Assembly: GCA_028282245.1 (NCBI GenBank)
Contig: JANQIL010000026.1
Span: 1-34,952 of the forward strand
DNA from: Magnetospira sp.
Lineage (GTDB): Bacteria; Pseudomonadota; Alphaproteobacteria; Rhodospirillales; Magnetospiraceae
Length of the DNA stretch: 34,952 bases
Direction: 5' to 3'
The first letter of the stretch is position 1. Each line of letters begins with the position of its first letter. Shown in pieces: positions 15,633-24,463 of the stretch. The translations under genes and the position numbers were made by a program. The notes beneath the pieces were generated by a model. It made no database searches, had not been told where the DNA came from, and worked only from the letters and a program-made list of their open reading frames with translations.

Positions 15633-17030
15633 TTGAAGTCTATAAATTCACTGGTTCTTTCGGGACGCGAGGTCCTGCCGCTGATCGAGGGCGGAAAGGG
15701 GATCGCGGTCTCCAACGGACTCAGTTCGGGCGCCTGGGCCGCGACCGGCGGAGTCGGCACCTTTTCCGGCGTCAACGCCGACAGCTACGACGACACCGGC
15801 CAATTGATCGCGCAGGTGTATCACGGCCAGACCCGCCGCGAGCGGCAGCGCGAACTGATCGCCTTCGCCATCCGGGGCGGCATCGCCCAGGCCCGGGCGG
15901 CCCACGAATCCTCGAACGGCGAGGGGCGCCTGCACATGAATGTGCTGTGGGAGGCCGGCGGCACCGAGCCGATCCTGTGCGGCGTGCTGGAAGGCGCGCG
16001 CGGCCTGATCCACGGCATCACCTGCGGCGCCGGCATGCCTTACAAAATGGCCGAAATCGTCGCCGGATACGGTGTCTATTACTACCCCATCGTGTCGTCG
16101 GCGCGGGCTTTCCGGGCCCTTTGGAAACGCTCCTACCACAAGCACGTGGAGTGGCTGGGCGGGGTCGTCTACGAGGACCCCTGGCGGGCCGGCGGCCACA
16201 ACGGACTCTCCAACTCCGAGGACCCGCTGAAACCGCAGGACCCGTTCCCGCGTGTTCTCGCCCTGCGCCGGTTGATGCGCGAGTTCGGTCTCGACCGGGT
16301 GCCGATCATCATGGCCGGCGGCGTGTGGTATCTGCGCGAGTGGGAGGATTGGATCGACAACCCGGATCTCGGCCCGATTGCCTTCCAGTTCGGAACCCGG
16401 CCGCTTCTGACGCGCGAAAGCCCGATCCCCGAGGCCTGGAAGCAGCGTCTTCTGGCGCTGCGCGACGGCGACGTGGTGCTACAGCGATTCAGTCCCACCG
16501 GGTTCTACTCCTCGGCCGTCCGCAACCGGTTCCTGGCCGACCTGGAGGCCCGCAACGACCGCCAGGTGGCCTATCTCACCAAGCCGGCCGGGGAACTCAC
16601 CGTGGCGCTCCCGGTGGGGGCGCGCGGCCGCCCGGTCTATCTCACCGAGGAAGGCCGCAAGCGGGCCGACGGCTGGATCGCCGAGGGATATTCCGTCGCC
16701 CTCAAGACTCCGGAATCCACCCTGGTGTTCGTCACCCCGGAACAGTCCGAGACGATCCTGCGCGATCAGGCCGACTGCATGGGCTGCCTGTCGGCCTGCC
16801 TGTTCAGCAACTGGGCCGAGAACGACGACGGTTCCACCGGCAAGAAGGCCGATCCGCGCTCCTTCTGCATCCAGAAGACCCTCCAGGCGATTTCCCACGA
16901 CGGCACGGTGGACGACAACCTGATGTTCGCCGGCCATGCCGCCTATCGATTCGGCTCCGACCCGTTCTACGCCGACGGCTTCATTCCCACCGTGCGGGAA
17001 CTGGTCGACCGCATACGGACCGGCGACTGA
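15633..17030 (+). CDS. Nitronate-monooxygenase-family flavoprotein with C-terminal Cys cluster
   Basis: A 465-aa protein of the FMN-dependent nitronate monooxygenase / 2-nitropropane dioxygenase superfamily. Visible blocks are SNGLSSGAWAATGGVGTFSG near the N-terminus, HGITCGAGMPYKMAEI, VPIIMAGGVWYLREWEDW, and IAFQFGTRPLLT. Unlike short nitronate monooxygenases it has a C-terminal domain with C382, C385, C389 and C412 (C-x2-C-x3-C-x22-C), which looks like a metal or Fe-S site. The start is TTG 15633, preceded by GAGG 8 nt away, and no better in-frame start follows nearby. The substrate is unknown; oxidation of nitronates is the family activity, not a demonstrated one here. Confidence 0.75.
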   Translation: MKSINSLVLSGREVLPLIEGGKGIAVSNGLSSGAWAATGGVGTFSGVNADSYDDTGQLIAQVYHGQTRRERQRELIAFAIRGGIAQARAAHESSNGEGRLHMNVLWEAGGTEPILCGVLEGARGLIHGITCGAGMPYKMAEIVAGYGVYYYPIVSSARAFRALWKRSYHKHVEWLGGVVYEDPWRAGGHNGLSNSEDPLKPQDPFPRVLALRRLMREFGLDRVPIIMAGGVWYLREWEDWIDNPDLGPIAFQFGTRPLLTRESPIPEAWKQRLLALRDGDVVLQRFSPTGFYSSAVRNRFLADLEARNDRQVAYLTKPAGELTVALPVGARGRPVYLTEEGRKRADGWIAEGYSVALKTPESTLVFVTPEQSETILRDQADCMGCLSACLFSNWAENDDGSTGKKADPRSFCIQKTLQAISHDGTVDDNLMFAGHAAYRFGSDPFYADGFIPTVRELVDRIRTGD

Positions 17031-17049
17031 CACAGGCATCCGAGCGGCC

Positions 17050-17071
17050 CCCGCCCCCCGCCGGGGGCGGG
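17050..17071 (+). terminator. GC-rich hairpin after the flavoprotein gene
   Basis: CCCGCCCCC (17050-17058) and GGGGGCGGG (17063-17071) are perfectly complementary around a 4-nt loop, 20 bp after the stop at 17030. No T-run follows, so it is only a candidate terminator. Confidence 0.4.
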
Positions 17072-17219
17072 CGTCGCGCGGCCTTGCGGTCCGCCCGGCC
17101 CCCCCTGGACGATCCGGACGGGTCTGGTCCTTGGCCCTCCAATCCCCATATGCGGAAGACCGGTCGGTCGCCGCGCCACTCCGGACAGCCGGTCCGGTCC
17201 GGCGGCGGGGATTATTCTC

Positions 17220-17254
17220 ATACGGAGTCCGGATGATCCATCCGGAATCCGTAT
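17220..17254. repeat. Long inverted repeat, 16-bp arms with one mismatch
   Basis: ATACGGAGTCCGGATG (17220-17235) and CATCCGGAATCCGTAT (17239-17254) pair except at one position, around a 3-nt loop ATC. It is the longest hairpin in the window and stands outside any gene. It may be an mRNA leader structure, a protein-binding palindrome or a dispersed palindromic repeat unit. Confidence 0.6.
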
Positions 17255-17312
17255 CGAGTCGCCATTGCGGCGACGGCCCAGCGGGCGGAGCCCGCGCCCG
17301 GCGAGGGGCAAG

Positions 17313-17333
17313 AAACCCGAATCATTCGGGTTT
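17313..17333. terminator. Terminator- or attenuator-like hairpin
   Basis: AAACCCGAAT and ATTCGGGTTT are perfectly complementary around one base; realistically this is an 8-bp stem with a 5-nt loop. CGTATTT follows. It lies 30 nt before ATG 17364, right in front of the GGGAGGGG ribosome binding site. It could end upstream transcription or act as an attenuator of the next gene. Confidence 0.5.
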
Positions 17334-17363
17334 CGTATTTAAAGGGAGGGGCATGCCAACGCG

Positions 17364-17870
17364 ATGCCGGAACGATGGCTGCAAATCAAGGGGGATCCCT
17401 CGGTACGGGCGTTTCTGTTCGACCAGCAGCGCACGGTCAGCCTGTTCGACGCGTCGTTGGACCGGGTGCACGAGACCGTGCTGTCCCTGTCGATGCGAAA
17501 GGGCGTCTTCCACTTCAAGATTCACTATTCATCGAGCCAGCTCACCTGCTGGTTCGCGAGCGACCCCTTCTGCTACGAAAAGTTCGTCCGCGAGGAGGTG
17601 TTGGAGGACGGCTTCCTCGAACGCTTCCCGGATGCGGATCATGCCGGACGCACGTCCCTGATCGACGCCGAGGGCATGCGCCGGCTATTCGGGGAGTTCA
17701 GGCGCCTGCGGCTGACCGACGAGACGGTCTACCTGCGCAACGCCGCCGTGAACCTGATCAACGGCATGATCAACATGTCGTTTTCCTGCGACGGCACCCA
17801 TTACATCGACCACAAGACGTTCTTCGCCAAACTCGACAAGTTCGAAACCCCCGAGACCGACGGCACCTGA
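17364..17870 (+). CDS. Conserved-looking hypothetical protein, 168 aa
   Basis: A soluble protein with no signal peptide or membrane segment, beginning MPERWLQIKGDPSVRAFLF. Balanced composition, unlike the shadow frames, supports it as a real gene. Visible features are a beta-like stretch (GVFHFKIHYSSSQLTCWFAS), then DPFCYEKFVREEVLEDGFLERFPDADH, an Arg-rich helix (MRRLFGEFRRLRL), and NAAVNLINGMINMSFSCDGTHYIDHKTFF. Three cysteines are scattered. I do not recognise the family. A second ATG at 17353 is closer to GGGAGGGG but opens a different, poor frame. The two leader hairpins upstream suggest regulated expression. Confidence 0.7.
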   Translation: MPERWLQIKGDPSVRAFLFDQQRTVSLFDASLDRVHETVLSLSMRKGVFHFKIHYSSSQLTCWFASDPFCYEKFVREEVLEDGFLERFPDADHAGRTSLIDAEGMRRLFGEFRRLRLTDETVYLRNAAVNLINGMINMSFSCDGTHYIDHKTFFAKLDKFETPETDGT

Positions 17871-17991
17871 CGCCTCCGCGCGGCGGCGGCCCCCCCCGTC
17901 CCGATCCGTTCACGAAACCGTTATTTGCTTTTGTTCTCTTTATGTTCGATTCTGGCCGTACCGATATCCCATCCGCGAGAGGAGGTCTCCG

Positions 17992-18468
17992 ATGCCCCAG
18001 TCATATCTGCCCGAGGGCTACACGGCGGTGACGCCGTACCTGTTCATCGACGGCTGCGCCGACGCCATGGCGTTCTACGCCAAGGCCTTCGGCGCCACGG
18101 AGGTGATGAGGACGACGTTTCCCGACGGCCGGATCATGCACGCCGAGATGGAGATCGGCGGGGCGCGGATCATGATGACCGACGCCAACCCGGACTGGGG
18201 CTGCGCGTCGCCGAAGCAGTTGGGCGGCAGCGCCGGTTCGGTGTACGTCTATTTGGAGGACGTGGACACCGTTTTCGCGCGGGCCATCGCCGCCGGAGCC
18301 ACCGAAACCCAGCCGGTCACCGACATGTTCTGGGGCGACCGCATGGGCGGCCTCACCGATCCGTTCGGCCACAAATGGGGGCTGGCAACCCACGTCGAGA
18401 ATGTCGCGCCCGAGGACATGGCCAGGCGGCAACAGGCCTTTATGGAGGAGATGGCGGCGGGCGGGTAA
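17992..18468 (+). CDS. VOC-fold (PhnB/glyoxalase-like) protein
   Basis: A 158-aa protein of the vicinal oxygen chelate superfamily, PhnB-like subgroup. The signature YTAVTPYLFIDGCADAMAFYAKAFGATE at the N-terminus is typical, followed by DGRIMHAEMEIGGARIMMTD. The second beta-alpha-beta-beta-beta half runs from SVYVYLEDVDTVFARAIAAGA to FWGDRMGGLTDPFGHKWGLATH. PhnB-like proteins are of mostly unknown substrate; several are annotated as bleomycin-resistance or glyoxalase-like without proof. GGAGG precedes ATG 17992 at good distance. The upstream 100 bp include an AT-rich stretch (17920-17945), a likely promoter. Confidence 0.85.
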   Translation: MPQSYLPEGYTAVTPYLFIDGCADAMAFYAKAFGATEVMRTTFPDGRIMHAEMEIGGARIMMTDANPDWGCASPKQLGGSAGSVYVYLEDVDTVFARAIAAGATETQPVTDMFWGDRMGGLTDPFGHKWGLATHVENVAPEDMARRQQAFMEEMAAGG

Positions 18469-18888
18469 CGGACGGCCCTCCGCTCCGGCGCCCCGGGACA
18501 CGCATCCGGCCCGACGCCGCCGGCCCGCCGGACATCGCGAAAACGGTAGCGATTCCGGGCCATGATCCCGGGACATCCGGGGGGATGATTCGGATGTCCG
18601 CGCCATGCCGGAGGGCGGTTCCGGCCGCCATCCGGCCCCGCTTCCGGGCGGCCGCGACGCCCCGGCACGTGAAGGCGGTGCCGGGACGCGCTCCGGGCGC
18701 CGGGTCCAAACCCGCCGCGAAGGGCATTGACCCTTCGCGAATCAATGGTCTTGTGCTAGAAAGCGGTCGCTTAAGGGGGCATCCGTGGTCGCCGCGAGCC
18801 ATGCTTCGGCGCGCGGTTCCGGGTCTGCCTGAAAATCGACGCCATTCGAAAAAGCCACCCGTTTCGATCGATCGGCAGTGTTGGAATA
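18469..18888. other. Intergenic region with hairpin and inverted repeat before wecB
   Basis: No gene is supported in these 420 bp; a minus-strand frame here is Arg/Pro-rich shadow. GGACATCCG (18571-18579) and CGGATGTCC (18591-18599) form a perfect 9-bp stem with an 11-nt loop, about 100 bp after the VOC gene, a possible terminator. CATTGA (18725-18730) and TCAATG (18742-18747) form a perfect inverted repeat with an 11-nt spacer, about 140 bp before wecB, where the promoter of the polysaccharide genes should lie. Confidence 0.4.
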
Positions 18889-20013
18889 ATGAAGGTCCTC
18901 GTTACTTTCGGCACGCGTCCCGAAGCCATCAAGATGGCTCCCCTGTTCAGGATGCTCATGACCACGAGCGGCGTCGAGCCCCGGCTTTGCGTCACCGCGC
19001 AGCATCGTCAGATGCTGGATCAGGTGCTGGAGCTTTTCGAGATCACGCCGGACTACGATCTCGACCTCATGAGGAACGCCCAGGGCCTGACCTACGTCAC
19101 CCGGGAAGTGCTCGGGGGAATGGAACCGATCCTGGCCGATTTCCGGCCCGACTGGCTGCTCGTCCAGGGAGACACCACGACCACGTTCGGCGCCGCCCTG
19201 GCCGCGTTCTACCAGCGGATCGCGGTCGGCCACGTCGAGGCCGGCCTGCGCACCGGCAACCGATACTCTCCCTGGCCCGAGGAGATCAACCGCTGCATGA
19301 CGACGCGGCTGGCGACGACGCATTTCGCGCCAACGGAGACCTCGCGCGCCAACCTGCTGCGCGAGGCGGTTCCCGACGATCAGGTGATGGTGACCGGCAA
19401 CACGGTGATCGACGCGCTGTATTGGGTGCGCGCCAAGATCATGGGCGACGCGGATCTGCGGGCCCGCTTCGACGCCGAGTTTTCATTTCTCGAATCCGGA
19501 CGCCGCCTGATCCTGGTCACCGGCCATCGACGGGAGAACTTCGGCGGCGGACTCGAAAGGGTGTTCCAGGGGTTGGCCCGCATCGCGGCGCGGACCGACG
19601 TCGAGGTGCTCTATCCGGTGCACCTCAATCCCAATGTCCAGGAGGCCGCCAACGCCATTCTCAAGGGCGTCGCCAATGTCCATCTGATCCCGCCGCAGGA
19701 CTATTTGCAGTTCGTGTACCTCATGGCCCGCAGCCACCTGATCGTGACGGATTCCGGCGGCGTCCAGGAAGAGGCGCCGTCGCTCGGCAAGCCGGTGCTG
19801 GTCACCCGCGACACCACCGAGCGGCCGGAGGCGGTCGCGGCCGGAACCGTCGAGCTGGTCGGCACGGACACCGATCTTCTGGTGGCGCGGGTCAACGCGC
19901 TTCTCGACGACGAGGCGACCTATGAAAGAATGAGCCGCGCCAACAACCCATATGGCGACGGGCGGGCCTGTGAACGAATTGTGGGGAGGGTGACGCGTGC
20001 AGCCGGTCACTAG
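18889..20013 (+). CDS. wecB: UDP-N-acetylglucosamine 2-epimerase (non-hydrolysing)
   Basis: A 374-aa enzyme that interconverts UDP-GlcNAc and UDP-ManNAc for cell-surface polysaccharide. Family motifs are in order: [14 protein letters not shown] at residues 5-18, [75 protein letters not shown]-like [10 protein letters not shown], and [29 protein letters not shown] in two adjacent blocks near residue 285. The length is normal for the family. GGA lies 5 nt before the ATG. It overlaps wecC by 17 bp, implying coupling. Confidence 0.95.
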   Translation: MKVLVTFGTRPEAIKMAPLFRMLMTTSGVEPRLCVTAQHRQMLDQVLELFEITPDYDLDLMRNAQGLTYVTREVLGGMEPILADFRPDWLLVQGDTTTTFGAALAAFYQRIAVGHVEAGLRTGNRYSPWPEEINRCMTTRLATTHFAPTETSRANLLREAVPDDQVMVTGNTVIDALYWVRAKIMGDADLRARFDAEFSFLESGRRLILVTGHRRENFGGGLERVFQGLARIAARTDVEVLYPVHLNPNVQEAANAILKGVANVHLIPPQDYLQFVYLMARSHLIVTDSGGVQEEAPSLGKPVLVTRDTTERPEAVAAGTVELVGTDTDLLVARVNALLDDEATYERMSRANNPYGDGRACERIVGRVTRAAGH

Positions 20014-21238
20014 GATTTCCGTTGTCGGGCTTGGATATATCGGCCTGCCGACCGCCGCCGTTTTCGCGGACAAGGGCATCGACGTCGTCGGGGTCGACGT
20101 GGTCGAGTCGGTCGTCGAGAAGGTCAACCAGGGGCAGCCGCATTTCGGCGAGCCGAACCTGGACGCCCTCCTGCGCCGCGTCGTTGAGGCCGGCAAGCTG
20201 CGGGCCACCACGCAGCCGGAACCGGCCGACGTGTTCCTCATCGCCGTGCCGACGCCGTTCCGGGACGGACACGTTCCCGACATCTCCTACGTCGAGACGG
20301 CCGGGCGGGCGATCGCGCCGGTTCTCGCGGCGGGCAACCTGGTGGTCCTGGAATCCACGTCGCCGATCGGAACGACCGAGCGGCTGTCCGCGATCATGGC
20401 CGAGTTGCGCCCCGACCTCACGTTTCCGCATCAGAAGGGCGAACTGTCCGACGTTCGCGTCGCCCATTGTCCGGAACGCGTGCTGCCCGGCCGAATCCTG
20501 GAGGAGGTCGTCAACAACGCGCGCGTCATCGGCGGCATGACCCGCAAGTGCGCCCAGCAGGCGATCAAGGTCTACAAGATCGTCGTGCAAGGCGAATGCC
20601 ACGCGACCACCGCGCGGACCGCCGAGATGGCGAAGCTTTCCGAGAATGCCTTCCGGGACGTGAACATCGCCTTCGCCAACGAACTGGCGCTGATTTGCGA
20701 CACGCACGGCATCAATCCCTGGGAGATGATCCGCCTCGCCAACCTGCATCCCAGGGTCAGCATCCTCAGCCCCGGACCGGGCGTCGGCGGGCATTGCATC
20801 GCGGTCGATCCCTGGTTCATCGTCGCCTCGGCGCCGGAGGAGGCGCGCCTGATCCGTGCGGCGCGCGAACGCAACGACGGAATGCCCGCCGAGGTGCGGG
20901 AGAAAGTCGTCGCGCGGGCGCGGGAGCTGGTCAATCCGGTGATCGCCTGCCTCGGGCTCGCCTACAAGGCGAACGTCGACGACCTGCGCGAAAGCCCGGC
21001 CATCGAGGTCGTGAAGCTGATCGTCGAGGCGGACATCGGCGAGGTGCTGGTGGTCGAGCCGCACGTGTCGTCCCTGCCCGATTCGCTGACCCGCCTGGGG
21101 CTCGAACTCACCGACTTCGACGTCGCGGTGTCGCGGGCCAACCTGGTGGTTCTCCTGGTCGACCACGAGGCCTTCAGCTACGTCGACCGCGACCTTCTGA
21201 AGAACAAGTTCGTCATCGATACGCGCGGCGCGTGGTAG
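19997..21238 (+). CDS. wecC: UDP-N-acetyl-D-mannosamine dehydrogenase
   Basis: A 413-aa NAD-dependent sugar-nucleotide dehydrogenase, oxidising UDP-ManNAc to UDP-ManNAcA. The N-terminal Rossmann motif [12 protein letters not shown] begins at about residue 9. IAVPTPF and [12 protein letters not shown] follow, then the helix-breaking [21 protein letters not shown], and [13 protein letters not shown] with the catalytic Cys. The C-terminal domain has [18 protein letters not shown]. It starts with GTG 19997 inside the end of wecB. The pairing with wecB makes the ManNAc rather than the glucose version the best assignment; sequence alone cannot exclude another UDP-HexNAc substrate. Confidence 0.92.
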   Translation: MQPVTRISVVGLGYIGLPTAAVFADKGIDVVGVDVVESVVEKVNQGQPHFGEPNLDALLRRVVEAGKLRATTQPEPADVFLIAVPTPFRDGHVPDISYVETAGRAIAPVLAAGNLVVLESTSPIGTTERLSAIMAELRPDLTFPHQKGELSDVRVAHCPERVLPGRILEEVVNNARVIGGMTRKCAQQAIKVYKIVVQGECHATTARTAEMAKLSENAFRDVNIAFANELALICDTHGINPWEMIRLANLHPRVSILSPGPGVGGHCIAVDPWFIVASAPEEARLIRAARERNDGMPAEVREKVVARARELVNPVIACLGLAYKANVDDLRESPAIEVVKLIVEADIGEVLVVEPHVSSLPDSLTRLGLELTDFDVAVSRANLVVLLVDHEAFSYVDRDLLKNKFVIDTRGAW

Positions 21239-21276
21239 GTCCGCGCGACACCGGGCGCTCCGCAAGGGAAGACATC

Positions 21277-22479
21277 GTGCGGATACTTCACGTTCTTGAC
21301 CATTCCCTGCCCCTTCAGAGCGGCTACGTGACCCGCTCGCTCGGCATCCTCAGCGCGCAGCGGGATCTCGGGTGGGAGACAACTCACCTGACCGCGCCGC
21401 GCCAGAACCCCGCGAACGTGGACGTCGAGAAGGTCGACGGATGGGTCTTCCATCGCACGCGGAGGCCACGGTCGATTCTGTCCAGGGTTCCCGTCGCGTC
21501 CTATTGGGCGGAAATGAAGGCCACGGAGCGGCGGCTGGAAACCCTGGCCCGGGAGTCCAGGCCGGACATCATTCACGCCCACTCGCCGTTGCTGAACGGC
21601 TACCCGGCCCATTGGGTCGGACGCAGGCTGGGCATCCCCGTGGTGTACGAGGTCCGCGCGTTCTGGGAGGACGCGGCGGTGAATCTCAACACCGCGAGCC
21701 CGGGAGGGCTGCGCGTCCGCGCCACCCGCCGCGCCGAAACCGGCCTGTTCCGGAACGTCGACGCGGTGGTCGCCCTCTGCCAGGGGGTCCGGTCGGAAAT
21801 CGTGCGCCGCGGGATTCCCGCCGAGAAGGTGTCGATCGTCCAGAACTCGGTGGTCATCGATCGCTTTCCGCCCACCCGAACGCGCGACGAGACCTTGGCC
21901 CGGTCCCTCGGGATCGACCGGCGGACGGTGATCGGTTTTATCGGATCGTTCTACGACTACGAAGGCCTCGATCAGCTTCTGCGCGCCATTCCGGCGATCC
22001 GGAACGACCATGCCGTGAAGGTCCTGCTGGTCGGCGGCGGCCCCATGGAAGAACATCTCAAGCGGACGGCGCGGGATCTGGGCATCGGCGAGACGGTTGT
22101 CTTTCCCGGCCGGGTTTCGTTCGAGGACGTCAACCGATACTACGATCTCATCGACGTTTTTGTGTTTCCCCGCAAGAAAATCCGCCTGACCGATCTGGTG
22201 ACGCCGCTGAAGCCGATCGAGGCCATGGCGAAGAAACGCATCGTGATCGCCTCGGACGTGGGGGGCCATCGCGAGATGATCGACGACGGCAAAACCGGCT
22301 TCCTGTTCGCCGCCGACTCGGTGGAGGCGCTCACCCTGCGTCTGCGCGAGGTCCTGGAGCGCCGGGATCTATGGCCCGACATCCAGGAGGCCGGCCGGAG
22401 TTACGTGGAGACCGAGCGCACCTGGAGCGCGGTGGGCCGCGCCTACGAAACCGTCTACCGGGGCATCCTGGGCTCCTGA
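21277..22479 (+). CDS. GT4 glycosyltransferase, exosortase/PEP-CTERM-associated type
   Basis: A 400-aa GT-B glycosyltransferase. The N-terminus RILHVLDHSLPLQSGYVTRS, then LGWETTHLTAPRQ, strongly resembles the PEP-CTERM/exosortase-A-associated glycosyltransferase family (TIGR04063 style, recalled rather than searched). DIIHAHSPLLNGYPA marks the acceptor domain. The donor domain has VIGFIGSFYDYEGLDQLL, VLLVGGGPMEEHLK, and the E-x7-E region KPIEAMAKKRIVIASDVGGHREMI. GTG 21277 is preceded by AAGGGAAG. It follows wecC by 38 bp and probably uses a UDP-sugar in the same surface glycan. No exosortase or PEP-CTERM protein is in the window. Confidence 0.85.
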   Translation: MRILHVLDHSLPLQSGYVTRSLGILSAQRDLGWETTHLTAPRQNPANVDVEKVDGWVFHRTRRPRSILSRVPVASYWAEMKATERRLETLARESRPDIIHAHSPLLNGYPAHWVGRRLGIPVVYEVRAFWEDAAVNLNTASPGGLRVRATRRAETGLFRNVDAVVALCQGVRSEIVRRGIPAEKVSIVQNSVVIDRFPPTRTRDETLARSLGIDRRTVIGFIGSFYDYEGLDQLLRAIPAIRNDHAVKVLLVGGGPMEEHLKRTARDLGIGETVVFPGRVSFEDVNRYYDLIDVFVFPRKKIRLTDLVTPLKPIEAMAKKRIVIASDVGGHREMIDDGKTGFLFAADSVEALTLRLREVLERRDLWPDIQEAGRSYVETERTWSAVGRAYETVYRGILGS

Positions 22480-22565
22480 CGCGGGCGCCCGCGCCCGGCG
22501 AGGGCGGGGCGTCCCAATCGTCCGCCCGGTTCCCCTGTTCCCGACGAGAAACGGCCGTCTCGCCG

Positions 22566-23810
22566 TCACCACGTCAGCATCCCCACCACCGCCCCGGTGA
22601 GGCAGGTGGCGAGGGTGCCGGAGACCATCGACTTCATGCCCAGCCCGACGATCTCGCCGCGCCGCTCCGGGACCATCGACACCAGCCCGCCGAGCATGAT
22701 CCCCAGACTGCCGAAGTTGGCGAACCCGCACAGGGCATAGGTCATGATCAGCCGGGACCGCTCGGACAACGCGTCCTCCGGCAGCGCGGCCATTCGCAGA
22801 TAGGCCAGCATTTCGTTGAGCACCGTCTTGACGCCCATCAGGGTCCCGGCCGTGGCCGCCTCGGCCCATGGCACCCCCATCAGCCAGCACACCGGCGCCA
22901 TCGCCCAGCCGAGCAGGCGCTCCAGGGTCAGGGACGCGCCGACCATCTCGGGCAACAGGGCGAGACCCTGGTTCACGAGGCTGACCAGGGCGACCAGGAC
23001 CAGCATCATCGCGATCACGTGGATCAGCAACGACACGCCGTCGGCGGTGCCCCGGGTGATCGCCTCCATCGAAGAGTGGATGTCCTCCGGCGGCACGTAA
23101 TCGCCCTCGGTGCGGATGTCGTCTCCGGGCACCATCAGCTTGGCGACCATCAGGGCGGCCGGGGCGCTGATCAGCGACGCGGTGACGATGTGGCCCATCG
23201 ATCCGGGCACGGCGGCGGCAACGAACCCGGCATAGAGCGCCATCACCGTTCCCGCCACCGTGGCCATGCCGACCGTCATCACCATGAACAGCTCGCCGCG
23301 CGACATCCTGGCCAGATAGGGCCGGATCAGCAGCGGCGCCTCGACCATGCCCACGAACACGTTGGCCGCCGCGCTCACCCCGACCGCGCCGCCGACCCCC
23401 ATGGTCTTCTGCAGGACGAGCGAGAATCCGCGAACCACCACCGGCAGTATCCGCCAGTGGAACAGCAGGGCCGACAGGGCGCTGATCACGAGGATCAGCG
23501 GCAGGGCCTGGAAGGCGAACACGAAGCTCGATTCGGGATAGGACTCCTCGAACGGCGTGGGGCCGCCGCCCAAATAGCCGAACACGAACGACGTGCCGGC
23601 CCTGGTCGCCTCCTGAAGGGCCAGCACCAGATCGTTGAGGGCCAGGAACGCCGCCTGGAACGGCGGCAGCTTCAGGAGCGCCAGGGCCAGCAGGATCTGC
23701 GTCCCGAGTCCGGCCGCCGCGATTCGCCAGGATTCCAACCGGCGCCGCTCGCCGATCGCCCAGGCCAGCGCGGTGAGCGCCAGCACCCCCAGCAGGCTCT
23801 GCCAGACCAT
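22566..23810 (-). CDS. Concentrative nucleoside transporter (NupC/CNT family)
   Basis: A 414-aa inner-membrane symporter for nucleoside uptake with about ten hydrophobic segments. CNT landmarks are visible: VFAFQALPLILVISALSALLFHW, GVSAAANVFVGMVEAPLLIRPYL, FMVMTVGMATVAGTVMALY, TAGTLMGVKTVLNEMLAYL, and CGFANFGSLGIMLGGL. The start is ATG 23810 (MVWQSLLG), with GGGGGA at good spacing. It converges with the glycosyltransferase gene; the 86 bp between contain only a GC-rich palindrome. It diverges from def, with only about 110 bp between the starts. Substrate preference cannot be told from sequence. Confidence 0.92.
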   Translation of the reverse strand: MVWQSLLGVLALTALAWAIGERRRLESWRIAAAGLGTQILLALALLKLPPFQAAFLALNDLVLALQEATRAGTSFVFGYLGGGPTPFEESYPESSFVFAFQALPLILVISALSALLFHWRILPVVVRGFSLVLQKTMGVGGAVGVSAAANVFVGMVEAPLLIRPYLARMSRGELFMVMTVGMATVAGTVMALYAGFVAAAVPGSMGHIVTASLISAPAALMVAKLMVPGDDIRTEGDYVPPEDIHSSMEAITRGTADGVSLLIHVIAMMLVLVALVSLVNQGLALLPEMVGASLTLERLLGWAMAPVCWLMGVPWAEAATAGTLMGVKTVLNEMLAYLRMAALPEDALSERSRLIMTYALCGFANFGSLGIMLGGLVSMVPERRGEIVGLGMKSMVSGTLATCLTGAVVGMLTW

Positions 23811-23923
23811 GGTCCGTCCCCCGAAGCAGGTCCCCAAAAGCGACCGGCCTTGACCGGACGCCGCGCTGGCCCTAAATGACCGGTCAGTCCCGAAACTGTC
23901 AAGAACACGGAACCCCGCCGCCG

Positions 23924-24439
23924 ATGGCCCGCCTGACCATCCTGACCGCGCCCGACCCCCGCCTCAAGGAGCGCGCGGGGCCGGTCGACACGATCGATCA
24001 ATCCCTGCGCGACCTTCTCGACGACATGCTGGAGACCATGTACGGAGCCAACGGCATCGGCCTGGCGGCGCCGCAGGTGGGCGTGCTCAAGCGGATCATC
24101 GTGGTCGACGTGTCGCCGAAGGACGAGGACAGGGCGCCGATCCGCATGATCAATCCCGAGATCCTGCGCGCCTCCAGCGACCGCGCCACCCGCGAGGAAG
24201 GGTGCCTTTCCCTGCCCGAGCAGTGGGCCGACGTCACCCGCCCGACAACGGTGACCGTGCGCTACCTGGACGAGGCCGGGGAGACCCGCGAACTGGACGC
24301 CGACGGCATGCTCGCGACCTGCATCCAGCACGAGATGGATCACCTGGACGGAACCCTGTTCGTCGACCATGTCTCCGCCCTGAAGCGCGGAATCATCCTG
24401 CGACGGCTCAAGAAGCGCAAAAGGAACGGAGAGGCCTGA
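23924..24439 (+). CDS. def: Peptide deformylase
   Basis: A 171-aa metalloenzyme removing the formyl group from nascent protein N-termini. The three signatures are present: GIGLAAPQ (44-51), EGCLS (92-96, with Cys 94 a metal ligand), and QHEMDH (135-140, His 136 and 140 metal ligands, Glu 137 catalytic). The basic tail (LKKRKRNGEA) is usual. The start is ATG 23924 (MARLTILTAPDPRLK), because this matches the family N-terminus; an earlier in-frame ATG would add 16 unrelated residues. The gene is not next to fmt here, its common partner. Confidence 0.94.
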   Translation: MARLTILTAPDPRLKERAGPVDTIDQSLRDLLDDMLETMYGANGIGLAAPQVGVLKRIIVVDVSPKDEDRAPIRMINPEILRASSDRATREEGCLSLPEQWADVTRPTTVTVRYLDEAGETRELDADGMLATCIQHEMDHLDGTLFVDHVSALKRGIILRRLKKRKRNGEA

Positions 24440-24463
24440 TCGGATCGGCCACCCGGCGGCGCG

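Larger units (their letters stand above)
17031..17363 (+). other. Structured non-coding region before the 17364 gene
   Basis: These 333 bp hold no supported gene. They contain three hairpins, annotated separately: a GC-rich one just after the flavoprotein gene, a long near-perfect one at 17220-17254, and a terminator-like one at 17313-17333. The last ends 30 nt before the next gene. TATTCT at 17213-17218 is a possible -10, which would put both later hairpins in the mRNA leader. Confidence 0.4.

Noticed and set aside
17353-17661. Alternative start ATG 17353, closer to the GGGAGGGG ribosome binding site
   Set aside because: It opens a Ser/Arg/Cys-rich frame without protein-like composition; the frame from 17364 is clearly better.
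17925-19925. Plus-strand frame of 666 codons across the VOC and wecB genes
   Set aside because: Wrong frame of two real genes and Arg/Gly-rich throughout.
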